Shown: positions 1-6,142, counted from the stretch's first letter. The stretch is DNA of 7,344 nt from Oscillospiraceae bacterium (GCA_902766855.1 CACXFE010000168.1:1-7344), one strand, 5' to 3'. Translations and numbers: made by a program. The notes: generated by a model from the sequence alone, not told the origin.

Positions 1-15
1 ACAAGCACATAAATC

Positions 16-44
16 TTGAATAACAGCGTTCAAGCAAGTATAAT
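16..44 (+). promoter_or_regulatory. Predicted sigma-A promoter upstream of structured element
   Basis: A -35 box TTGAAT (16-21) and a perfect -10 box TATAAT (39-44) are separated by exactly 17 bases, giving a predicted start near position 51. The next confident gene (HAD phosphatase) begins 355 bases further on, so this promoter either makes a long leader or a small RNA covering the inverted repeat at 57-129. Sequence-only prediction. Confidence 0.5.
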
Positions 45-56
45 AGGTTCGTGATT

Positions 57-129
57 ATCCGCATCAGACCCCGTCCACTGTTATCAATGCTGATAACGAT
101 TTGATAACAGAAGGGGTGATAGGCTGGAT
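57..129 (+). other. Long interrupted inverted repeat; candidate structured RNA or DNA hairpin
   Basis: Four nested helices can be drawn: 57-62 with 123-129 (ATCCGC against GCtGGAT, one bulged T), ATCA 63-66 with TGAT 117-120, CCCC 69-72 with GGGG 113-116, and a perfect 9-pair helix CTGTTATCA 78-86 with TGATAACAG 102-110 closing a 15-base loop. That is about 23 pairs in 73 bases. The loop carries a further TGATAA (91-96), so TTATCA/TGATAA also forms a short dyad at 81-96. The element begins only about 6 bases after the predicted start of the promoter at 16-44, which favours a transcribed RNA. It matches no riboswitch class I recognise. A protein-binding site, or the end of a mobile element, are alternatives. 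Confidence 0.45.
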
Positions 130-240
130 CATATGGACAGATCAAATAATCAAAGGAACTACGAGCAGGACGAACAATATTTCCTAAACGGAATCAGTTA
201 AGTCCTGTCGAGTGGGAGTGAGCCGTGCAAAGCGGCGGCA
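97..240 (+). other. Short open frames without recognisable product; possible gene remnant
   Basis: One frame is open from 97 to a TAA at 202-204 and contains an ATG at 133 giving a 23-residue peptide ending YFLNGIS. An overlapping frame is open from 47 to a TAA at 185-187. Neither has a well-spaced ribosome binding site (AGGGG at 112-116 is 16 bases before the ATG) and I recognise no family. They may be the 3' end of a decayed gene or chance. Positions 205-240 show nothing more than a short GCCG/CGGC dyad. Confidence 0.15.
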
Positions 241-339
241 GTTATGATCGCCTTGCGGCGAATTTAGAGTTGTGATTTGTTTCGCAAAGTGATAAGCGGC
301 TTCGCCGCGTTGACTTCGCCGTCAGGCAAAAATCATAAC
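241..339. repeat. MITE-like palindromic repeat element, 99 bp
   Basis: The element is bounded by perfect 8-base terminal inverted repeats, GTTATGAT (241-248) and ATCATAAC (332-339). Inside are two compact hairpins, TCGCC-ttgc-GGCGA (248-261) and GCGGC-ttc-GCCGC (296-308), plus TGAC/GTCA (311-324). The internal phrases (CGCCTTGCGGCG, GCGGCTTCGCCGC, TTCGCAAA) resemble short interspersed repeats I associate with clostridial gut genomes, where they sit in many intergenic regions. It has no coding capacity. It lies between the structured element and the HAD gene. It also contains TTGACT (310-315) 17 bases before TCATAA (333-338), so it might supply a weak promoter. Family assignment is from memory; the inverted repeats are directly visible. 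Confidence 0.6.
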
Positions 340-405
340 ACATAACTAAAAAAAGCGTTTGTATAGAACATGGACGATGTGAAATCATGACCGGGGAGGC
401 AACAT

Positions 406-1206
406 ATGTGCAATAAATTTGACGGCGTGCTGTTGTGTGTCGATTTTGACGGAACGCTGGCATGGCAAGGCCGAATTCCAACTGAAAACGCCGCCGCCAT
501 TCGCCGTTTTCAAAGCGAAGGCGGCATGTTTACCGTGATCAGCGGCCGCGCCCCCGATTTTTTTCGGGAATACGCTTCGAGCATCACACCCAACACCTAT
601 GTCTGCGGGATGAACGGCGCCTGGATTACCGACTTTCAAACAAGCGAATCGGTATTAGAACAGCCCATGGAAGCGGATGCCGTTTACTATGCGGTAACTT
701 TACTTAAAAAACTCCCCGGCGTTTCCGAATTTCATATGCAAACCAAACACGGAACTTTCTCCTCAAAAATAAAAGGCGGAAGCCTTGTGTCGCCCCTGCC
801 CGCAAACATCAACGATGTCTTTAAAATTCTATTTATTGTATCGACGGATGAAAGCGACTCCGCCACTAAACTTTTAGCAACCGAAGCAAGCGACCGTTTT
901 GCCATTTCCCGGAGTTGGATCAACGGTCTTGAAATCCAGCGCCACGGCATTGATAAAGGCTTCGCCGTCCGCTTTTTAAAGGAGCGGCTTGCCGGTAAGA
1001 TCTCTTGCGTGGTCGGCGTGGGCGATTATGAAAATGATATTCCGCTATTGCGCTCGTCCGATCTCAAAGTAGCCGAACAGGACGCCGTGCCTGCCGTTAA
1101 AGCGGTTGCGGAGTGGGTGACATCCTCTTGCCGCTATGACTCCATCGCCAAGGTCATCGAATGGCTTCCTACTGCCATAAACGGATCAAAAAGAATACCA
1201 TACTGA
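406..1206 (+). CDS. Cof-type HAD-superfamily (IIB) phosphatase
   Basis: A 266-residue protein with all four HAD motifs. Motif I is DFDGT (D13 nucleophile, D15 acid/base), motif II is VISGR with S46, motif III is K184 in the GIDKG segment, and motif IV is GDYEND (D207, D211) for magnesium. The segment between about residues 80 and 180 is the type C2B cap, and NGA (70-72) and LEIQRHGIDKG (175-185) are typical of Cof/YbiV-like enzymes. Family members dephosphorylate cytosolic sugar phosphates, pyridoxal phosphate or nucleotides; the substrate here cannot be read from the sequence. The start is set by GGGGAGG at 393-399, six bases before the ATG, and length matches the family. It is a single-gene unit, convergent with the sirtuin gene and ended by a strong terminator. 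No sign of damage. Confidence 0.93.
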   Translation: MCNKFDGVLLCVDFDGTLAWQGRIPTENAAAIRRFQSEGGMFTVISGRAPDFFREYASSITPNTYVCGMNGAWITDFQTSESVLEQPMEADAVYYAVTLLKKLPGVSEFHMQTKHGTFSSKIKGGSLVSPLPANINDVFKILFIVSTDESDSATKLLATEASDRFAISRSWINGLEIQRHGIDKGFAVRFLKERLAGKISCVVGVGDYENDIPLLRSSDLKVAEQDAVPAVKAVAEWVTSSCRYDSIAKVIEWLPTAINGSKRIPY

Positions 1207-1256
1207 TTTCAGAAAACACAAATCCAATCGCACAGCAAACAACCGAATCAACCTCT

Positions 1257-1287
1257 TTGCGCCGTTTTCGGCGCAATTTTTGTTTTT
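1257..1287 (+). terminator. Intrinsic terminator after HAD phosphatase
   Basis: A perfect 8-pair stem TTGCGCCG / CGGCGCAA (1257-1264, 1269-1276) with a TTTT loop is followed by the T-rich run TTTTTGTTTTT (1277-1287), 50 bases after the stop codon. On the minus strand the same hairpin has no T-run, so it is a one-way terminator for the HAD gene. Confidence 0.93.
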
Positions 1288-1326
1288 CCGGCGACAGGTG
1301 CGTCGAAAAAACTCTGCCGGCTTTCT

Positions 1327-2244
1327 TTATTCCTTTTTCTGCTTTGCTTCTTCTATGACCTGACCGATATCCCCCTCTATACAGATCGAACGGGGGCGGA
1401 TCTGCTCCGGGCAATCCGCTTCACCTGCATTGATGCAGACATACACGGCGTCCGGATTCCCGGCAGTCATCTTCCAAAAAGGGTATTTAATGATCACCGG
1501 GGTGTTATACCCGACACCGAGTTCCAAAAACAACACCTTGCCGCCCCGGGTGCGCAAAAAATTCTCATACCGTTCCGCTGCCAAATGCCATCCTTCATCC
1601 TCCACAAAGCAATTATCCGAGCGCAGGTTCATCGTCATCGGTTCCCCGCACACCGGGCAGACCGGCAGCAACTCCCGCGGGACGCTCATGCGCGGCGTGA
1701 CGCCCGGCGGGATCACCAATTCGTGATCCGCCCCGATTTCAAACCCTTGGGAAAGCACCATCGCCCGGATCCTCTCCTCATTTTCGTAGGTCTTATCATG
1801 GCACGGTGTACTGCATTGAAGCAATCCGTAATCGCCCTGTGTATAAAACAGGCGTTTTTTATCAAAGCCCGCCTTCTGGAAGCAGTGATCCACATTGGTG
1901 GTGATCACAAAATAATCCTGATTCCTGATCAGATCAAACAGTTCCTGATAGACCGGCTTCGGGGCATTCATATAACGGTTCACCCAAATATAACGGCTCC
2001 AATAAGCCCAAAATTCTTCTTTGGAAGCATACGGATAAAAACCGCCGGAATACATATCCCGAAAACCGTATTGTTCCCCGAAATCGGAAAAATATGTTTC
2101 AAACCGCTCGCCTTGATACACAAACCCCGCCGAAGTGGAAAGCCCCGCTCCCGCGCCGATGATCACCGCGTCAGCCCCGGCAAGCGCTTGTTTGAACCTG
2201 ATGATCTGATCCCGGTAACTCCCGGTCTTTTTTCGTTTTTCCAT
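1327..2244 (-). CDS. sirTM: Class M sirtuin (SirTM), protein ADP-ribosyltransferase
   Basis: A 305-residue Sir2-fold protein. Seen: NAD-binding GAGAGLSTSAG (30-40), TTNVDH (115-120, replacing the TQNID of deacetylases), QG at 136-137 where classical sirtuins carry the catalytic HG, a CxxxC plus CxxC zinc ribbon (C144, C148, C196, C199), and ELGVG (241-245). The FxYxGxRFET and QGxYGLxQC segments match streptococcal/staphylococcal SirTM as I remember it. Characterised SirTMs are not deacetylases: they transfer ADP-ribose from NAD to a lipoylated GcvH-like protein, and a Zn-macrodomain reverses this. A macrodomain of that type lies at the right edge of the window. The ATG at 2244 is preferred (GGCGGGAG four bases upstream; N-terminus matches family length). 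A GTG at 2289 overlapping the upstream stop is possible and would add 15 residues. It is the last gene of the TetR-led operon; I see no clear intrinsic terminator after it. Confidence 0.9.
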   Translation of the reverse strand: MEKRKKTGSYRDQIIRFKQALAGADAVIIGAGAGLSTSAGFVYQGERFETYFSDFGEQYGFRDMYSGGFYPYASKEEFWAYWSRYIWVNRYMNAPKPVYQELFDLIRNQDYFVITTNVDHCFQKAGFDKKRLFYTQGDYGLLQCSTPCHDKTYENEERIRAMVLSQGFEIGADHELVIPPGVTPRMSVPRELLPVCPVCGEPMTMNLRSDNCFVEDEGWHLAAERYENFLRTRGGKVLFLELGVGYNTPVIIKYPFWKMTAGNPDAVYVCINAGEADCPEQIRPRSICIEGDIGQVIEEAKQKKE

Positions 2245-2285
2245 TTTTCTCCCGCCTGTTTCACTTACAATACTTGATATCCCGA

Positions 2286-2525
2286 TCACAGTTTCCCGCC
2301 GAATACGGGGAAAAACGCGTGTTCTCCATAATCCCGGATATGCTCAAACTGTTTGAGCGTTTCCATATCTTCCCCGGAAATCACAAAATCCACTTCCGCG
2401 TTGCTTCGCATATGGTCAGGATTTGCCGTTTTCGGCAATACGATCATCCCGAGTTGAATATCGTAACAGATACAAAGCTGCGGGATCGAAACGCCGTTTG
2501 ATAAAAAAATGGTATCATGAAACAT
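2286..2525 (-). pseudogene. Internally deleted aldo/keto reductase remnant
   Basis: A 79-residue frame keeps both ends of a roughly 280-residue aldo/keto reductase. Residues 1-17 (ending NGVSIPQL) match the family N-terminus with its first strand. Residues 21-79 (containing IQLGMIVLPKTANPDHM and EDMETLKQF) match the C-terminal NADPH-binding strand and last helices. The approximately 200 residues between, including the Asp-Tyr-Lys-His catalytic tetrad and most of the barrel, are missing, with the join near residues 18-20. The reading frame is preserved. A good ribosome site (GGAGG 2533-2537) sits seven bases before this ATG; an ATG two codons upstream is too close to it. It lies 13 bases after the CMD-cupin gene and 41 bases before the sirtuin gene, so it is part of the operon. 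It cannot be an active reductase; a leftover peptide is possible. An assembly error would be an alternative. Confidence 0.8.
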
Positions 2526-2538
2526 GGTCATTCCTCCG

Positions 2539-3294
2539 TTATTCTGTTTTTCCGATATCCGCATCCGTTACGGCTTCGCACCATTCCGTGCCGGTTTCCT
2601 CCCCGGCGACCTCGATTGCCAGGTGGGAAAACCATGAATCGGGCGCGGCACCGTGCCAGTGCTTGACCTCCGCCGGAATATGGATCACCGTGCCCGGCAC
2701 GATCTCTACCGGCGGTTTGCCCCATTCCTGATAGTATCCCCTGCCGCCGACGCCGATCAGCATTTGTCCGCCGCCGCTTTTGGCGTGATGAATATGCCAG
2801 TTATTGCGGCACCCCGGCTCAAAAGTGACATGGAATACCGGCACCTGTTCCGTCGATACCGGCGCAAGGTAACTCTGCCCGACAAAGAATTGCCCGTAAG
2901 GGTTTTTCTCCCCGATCGGGAAAAAGACGGCGTTTTGAAAGCGTTCTTTTTCCGTCAGCCCCGGGGTTTCTTCGTTCCAAACCTCTTTGGCAAGGCGAAA
3001 CACCGCCCACCCTTTCGGCCAACCCACATACATTGTCGCATGGGTGATGATCGCGGCAATTTCTTCTTTGGTAACACCGTGCGCCTTCGCATTCTGTAAA
3101 TGATAAGTCAACGAAGAATCGGTCACACCGGACGCCATCAGAGAAACCACCGTGATGATACATTTGGTTTTGATGTCGATCGCTTTCTCGTTCCACACTT
3201 CCCCGAACAAAACATCATCATTCAAATGCGCGAATGCCGGCGCAAATTCGCCCAGTTGGGCTCTGCCCGCTGTTTGTACAATTTTTTCTTCCAT
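2539..3294 (-). CDS. Carboxymuconolactone decarboxylase-like / cupin two-domain protein
   Basis: A 251-residue fusion. Residues about 15-105 form an AhpD/CMD-like helical domain with the conserved pattern KCIITVVSLMASG...LTYHLQNAKAHGVTKEEI (H65 conserved; a lone C45 and no CxxC, so not an AhpD-type thiol peroxidase partner). Residues about 150-230 form a cupin barrel with metal ligands in motif 1 (H167, H169 or H170, with Q177) and motif 2 (H212, H214). Such fusions are common in Firmicutes and proteobacteria next to aldo/keto reductases, flavodoxins and TetR-type regulators. Their substrate is generally unknown, though a small-molecule, redox or quinone-like role is usually inferred. The start is fixed by AGGGGAGG (3303-3310) eight bases upstream. 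It begins 43 bases after the TetR gene and overlaps nothing. Cytosolic; no signal peptide. Confidence 0.88.
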   Translation of the reverse strand: MEEKIVQTAGRAQLGEFAPAFAHLNDDVLFGEVWNEKAIDIKTKCIITVVSLMASGVTDSSLTYHLQNAKAHGVTKEEIAAIITHATMYVGWPKGWAVFRLAKEVWNEETPGLTEKERFQNAVFFPIGEKNPYGQFFVGQSYLAPVSTEQVPVFHVTFEPGCRNNWHIHHAKSGGGQMLIGVGGRGYYQEWGKPPVEIVPGTVIHIPAEVKHWHGAAPDSWFSHLAIEVAGEETGTEWCEAVTDADIGKTE

Positions 3295-3337
3295 CTCATT
3301 TTCCTCCCCTTTTTATCTGTCAAATCAGATTTTTGCT

Positions 3338-3979
3338 TTACATATCCGGTTCGGCCGATTTTTCAAGCAACCGTATCAAACACTGATAAGTGATTTCATA
3401 AACCGATTGATAAACATATGGTATTCCCGCTTCCTGCATCGCCGTCTTTTGTTTTTCCGTGACGGCGGTATAAGGATAAATCCCGAACATAAACGGGAAG
3501 AACATATAAAGGAAATTTTGGACTTCCGCCGCCGTCATTTCCGGGCAAAATTTTTGAAGCAGGCTTTCCATCAGCCGAAGCGACGCGCCGTAAGATTTTT
3601 TGAAGGCCGTCAGCATGGTCGGGCGGCTGTTTGCTTCCATATCATAGTTGTTCATCGAAAGCAGTTTCAAAAGTTGCTGCCGCTTGGCAAGCGAATCCGC
3701 GATGGCTTCCGCCAACCGTTGCGGGGAAAGGCGGCCGTTTTCGTTTAATATGGCAGCCAGTTCCTCGTTCCACCGATCATACTCTCTGGCAAACAACGCC
3801 AGAAAAATTTCTTCTTTGGTTTGAAAATAGTTGTATATCGTCGGGCGGGAAAACGGCACTTCCTTTCCGATTTCTTTAAGCGTGATGTCCTTAAAACTCA
3901 TAGTCTGATAGAGTTTTTCGCAAGCGTTCACAATTTCCTCCCGCCGCCCCGCGATCAGTTCCGGCGTTCCTTTGATCAT
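3338..3979 (-). CDS. TetR-family transcriptional regulator (operon repressor)
   Basis: A 213-residue TetR-type protein. The N-terminal helix-turn-helix spans about residues 30-53 (ITLKEIGKEVPFSRPTIYNYF is the canonical recognition region), followed by KEEIF and an all-helical ligand-binding/dimer domain with a hydrophobic MFFPFMFGIYP segment (159-169). AAGGAGGA (3987-3994) lies seven bases before the ATG. It is the first gene of the operon that continues into the CMD-cupin, AKR remnant and sirtuin genes. A perfect 15-base palindrome overlaps the -35 box of its promoter, so self-repression of the whole operon is likely (inference). The inducing ligand is unknown; the neighbouring enzymes suggest an electrophile or quinone-like compound. 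Confidence 0.9.
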   Translation of the reverse strand: MIKGTPELIAGRREEIVNACEKLYQTMSFKDITLKEIGKEVPFSRPTIYNYFQTKEEIFLALFAREYDRWNEELAAILNENGRLSPQRLAEAIADSLAKRQQLLKLLSMNNYDMEANSRPTMLTAFKKSYGASLRLMESLLQKFCPEMTAAEVQNFLYMFFPFMFGIYPYTAVTEKQKTAMQEAGIPYVYQSVYEITYQCLIRLLEKSAEPDM

Positions 3980-4013
3980 GCCGCCGTCCTCCTTAAAGCC
4001 GTGATATTGTACC

Positions 4014-4060
4014 GATCCGTCTTGCTAAACAAAGCGCGCCGTATAGCAACACGCCGGATC
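4014..4060 (-). other. Hairpin at the 5' end of the TetR operon leader
   Basis: In minus-strand sense the transcript would begin near 4060 with GATCCG, which pairs with CGGATC (template 4014-4019). Nested inside is TTGCTA / TAGCAA (4044-4049 and 4022-4027) closing a 16-base loop. The predicted start site falls right at the outer helix, so the RNA 5' end would be folded, a known way of stabilising mRNA. No T-run follows, so it is not a terminator. Confidence 0.4.
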
Positions 4061-4066
4061 AAATAT

Positions 4067-4095
4067 AGTATACCACGGCATTGACACCGTGTCAA
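4067..4095 (-). promoter_or_regulatory. Promoter with overlapping TetR operator
   Basis: Reading the minus strand, TTGACA (4090-4095) and TATACT (4067-4072) are 17 bases apart, a near-consensus sigma-A promoter with a start near 4060 and an 80-base leader before the TetR gene. The -35 box is the left half of a perfect palindrome TTGACAC-G-GTGTCAA (4081-4095), the size and symmetry of a TetR-family operator. A dimer bound here would block the -35 box. Confidence 0.8.
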
Positions 4096-4096
4096 T

Positions 4097-4152
4097 AGCG
4101 AATGGCTGTTTTTGCGTTTGTCCATCGTTTCTTCACAAACGCAAAAATCGCT
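4097..4152. repeat. Long inverted repeat between ATPase stop and TetR promoter
   Basis: A perfect 13-base inverted repeat, TTTTTGCGTTTGT (4109-4121) and ACAAACGCAAAAA (4135-4147), surrounds a 13-base spacer. Outside it AGCGA (4097-4101) matches TCGCT (4148-4152) with seven unpaired bases on one side. It could stop read-through from the ATPase gene (ends at 4195) into the next operon, although neither strand shows a proper T-run after the stem. It lies one base upstream of the operator palindrome. Confidence 0.5.
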
Positions 4153-4194
4153 GTTTGATCAAAAAACCGAATCAACAACATTCAAAAGGAATGG

Positions 4195-6099
4195 TCAGGT
4201 CACTTTTTTGCCGCTTTTATCGGATTGGCGATCACGGTATTTTCTGTCATACAAAAGCGCCGCCAACAAAACGACAAAGCATGACCCCGCATTGTGTACA
4301 AGCGCGCCGGTGGTCGGGGTTAAAATCCCCAGTACCGACAAGGTGACCGCGATCAGGTTGATCCCCATGGAAAGCGTGATCGCGCCTTTGATGGTCTTGA
4401 CCGTTGCGGAGGCAAGCCATTTCAGATACGGAACTTTGTCAAGCCCGTCTGTCATCAAGGCGACTTCTGCCGCCTCTACCGCAATATCGCTGCCCATCGC
4501 GCCCATCGCCACCCCGACATCCGCCGTTTTCAGCGCAGGCGCATCGTTTATTCCGTCCCCGATCATACACACCGTTTTATCGTTTTGTTTCCATTCGGTG
4601 AGGATTTCCACCTTATGCTCCGGCAAAAGATCCGCGCGCACCTCGCTGATCCCGGCTTCGGCGGCAAAATACGCGGCGGCCCTTCGGTTGTCCCCGGTCA
4701 ATAAAACAGAAGCCGCCCCCATCCCGTTTAACCGCTTGATCGCCCCCGCCGCCTCGGGGCGCAGAGTATCAGAGAGTGCGATCATACCGATCACGCACCC
4801 GTCAGCCGCCACAATGACCGATGCTTTCCCCTCTTCCCGCAACCGATCCAGTTGTGCGCTGACCTCCGGGGGAAGAACGGCGCCCTTTTCTAAAAGATAC
4901 TTCTCATTGCCGAGATCATAGGTTTTTCCGCCGATCACGGCCCTGACGCCTTTGCCCGCCGCCATTTGAAACCCGGTGGCATGATCGATTTTCACGCCTT
5001 CCTGTTTTGCCTTCTCCGTGATCGCTTTGCCCAACGGATGTTCACTGCGGCTCTCGGCGGCCGCCGCAATCCCAAGCAATTCCGTTTCATGGACAGTGGA
5101 AACGGAAATAACATCGCTGACCTCTAACCGCCCATAGGTCAATGTGCCGGTTTTATCAAAAGCGACCGTATCCACTTTTCCCATTTTTTCCAGTGCCTCG
5201 CCGGATTTGATTATCACGCCCTGCTTTGCCGCCTGACCGATCGCCGCGATGATTGCCGTGGGTGTTGCAAGAACCAAGGCGCACGGGCAAAAGACAACCA
5301 ATACCGTAACCGCACGCACAATATCCCCGGTGATCACGAATGCGAAAACCGCAATCAACAACGCGATCGGCACAAGCCAACTTGCCCACCGATCGGCAAT
5401 ACGCTGGGCAGGGGCTTGCTTTTTATCCGCTTCTTCCACCAATCGGATCAACTTTTGCAAAGAACTGTCCTGCCCTACTTTGACCGCTTCCATATCCATG
5501 GAGCCGAAACGGTTGATCGTGCCGCTGAACACCTCGTCACCGACAACCTTATCAACCGGCATGCTTTCCCCCGTCATGGCCGATTGATCAACCGAAGTTT
5601 CCCCGGCCCTGATCACCCCATCCACGGGGATGATTTCGCCGGGCAGAATACGGAGAAGATCGCCCTTTTGTATCTCTGCCGCCGGGATGATAACTTCTTT
5701 TCCGGAGCGGAGTACCCGCCCCGTTTCCGGCGAAAGAGCGATCAGTTTTTTCAGCCCTTTTCGGGCACGGGCGGTGGTCATATCTTCCAGCAATGCCCCG
5801 ATTTCCATAATGAAAGCAACCTCACCCGCCGCGAACAGATCCCCGATCAAAACAGCGGCAATCATTGCCATGGAAATCAGCAGCGCGGAAGAAATTTTGC
5901 TGATTCCCCGATTGTGCGCGATCCGAAAACCCGCCAAATACAAAAGCGGAAACCCGCAAATCACCACGCATACCCATGCAAGATATTTTCCCGCCGGGAA
6001 GCCGACTTTCGGCAACAGGAAAGACGCCAGCAAAAAAATACCGCCGACAATAGTCATCCTCCACCCCGCAAGAAAGTCCTGAAGTTTCTTGATCTTCAT
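4195..6099 (-). CDS. P1B-type heavy-metal-transporting ATPase
   Basis: A 634-residue membrane pump that exports (or moves) a transition metal at the cost of ATP. Seen in order: hydrophobic helices from about residue 14; actuator TGES (176-179); CPC metal site in the sixth-type helix (271-273); phosphorylation DKTGT (D315); SEHPLG nucleotide site (H354); TGDN (468-471); GDGINDA (514-520); and a last-helix signature HNAGS (602-606). There is no N-terminal HMA/CxxC metal-binding domain, unlike most CadA/ZntA/CopA pumps. HNAGS differs from the HDGST of Zn/Cd pumps and from the MxxSS of copper pumps, so the metal is uncertain (Zn/Cd or Mn-like rather than Cu). The C-tail is basic. The start is ATG 6097-6099, with AGGGGG (6107-6112) seven bases before it; an in-frame TTG at 6120 is rejected. 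Divergent from, and probably regulated by, the second TetR gene. Confidence 0.93.
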   Translation of the reverse strand: MKIKKLQDFLAGWRMTIVGGIFLLASFLLPKVGFPAGKYLAWVCVVICGFPLLYLAGFRIAHNRGISKISSALLISMAMIAAVLIGDLFAAGEVAFIMEIGALLEDMTTARARKGLKKLIALSPETGRVLRSGKEVIIPAAEIQKGDLLRILPGEIIPVDGVIRAGETSVDQSAMTGESMPVDKVVGDEVFSGTINRFGSMDMEAVKVGQDSSLQKLIRLVEEADKKQAPAQRIADRWASWLVPIALLIAVFAFVITGDIVRAVTVLVVFCPCALVLATPTAIIAAIGQAAKQGVIIKSGEALEKMGKVDTVAFDKTGTLTYGRLEVSDVISVSTVHETELLGIAAAAESRSEHPLGKAITEKAKQEGVKIDHATGFQMAAGKGVRAVIGGKTYDLGNEKYLLEKGAVLPPEVSAQLDRLREEGKASVIVAADGCVIGMIALSDTLRPEAAGAIKRLNGMGAASVLLTGDNRRAAAYFAAEAGISEVRADLLPEHKVEILTEWKQNDKTVCMIGDGINDAPALKTADVGVAMGAMGSDIAVEAAEVALMTDGLDKVPYLKWLASATVKTIKGAITLSMGINLIAVTLSVLGILTPTTGALVHNAGSCFVVLLAALLYDRKYRDRQSDKSGKKVT

Positions 6100-6113
6100 G
6101 ATGTTGCCCCCTA

Positions 6114-6142
6114 TTGACAAAAATCAAGCCAAAGTGTATAAT
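6114..6142 (+). promoter_or_regulatory. Perfect-consensus promoter toward second TetR gene
   Basis: TTGACA (6114-6119) and TATAAT (6137-6142) match consensus in all 12 positions with a 17-base spacer; predicted start near 6149, giving a leader of about 117 bases. The -35 box lies two bases from the ribosome site of the ATPase gene on the other strand, so the promoter sits inside the ATPase leader. Confidence 0.75.

Noticed and set aside
242..481. A 79-codon minus-strand frame across the repeat and the HAD start.
   Set aside because: It overlaps the HAD coding region and the repeat, has no family resemblance and an odd composition.
1288..1326. Possible terminator for the sirtuin gene (CCGGC ... 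GCCGG around a smaller CGAC/GTCG stem).
   Set aside because: The stem is short and interrupted and has only a brief A/T run, not a convincing intrinsic terminator on the minus strand.
1585..2277. A 230-codon plus-strand open frame opposite the sirtuin gene.
   Set aside because: It is an antisense frame of a conserved protein, rich in Arg/His/Pro with no family resemblance and no ribosome site.
2245..2289. GTG start at 2289 for the sirtuin, overlapping the AKR stop codon (GTGA).
   Set aside because: The ATG at 2244 has a GGCGGGAG site just upstream and gives the usual family N-terminus; the GTG has no comparable site.
4195..6099. Copper exporter (CopA) identity for the ATPase.
   Set aside because: It lacks the copper-type helix signatures (Asn/Tyr in the seventh and MxxSS in the eighth) and any CxxC metal-binding domain, despite having CPC.
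5416..6117. A 233-codon plus-strand open frame opposite the ATPase gene, and a similar 269-codon frame at 4112-4921.
   Set aside because: Both are antisense to the well-supported ATPase and show no domain or ribosome site.
6100..6120. TTG start at 6120 for the ATPase.
   Set aside because: The ATG at 6099 has AGGGGG at a normal distance; the extra seven residues would be translated from the ribosome site itself.
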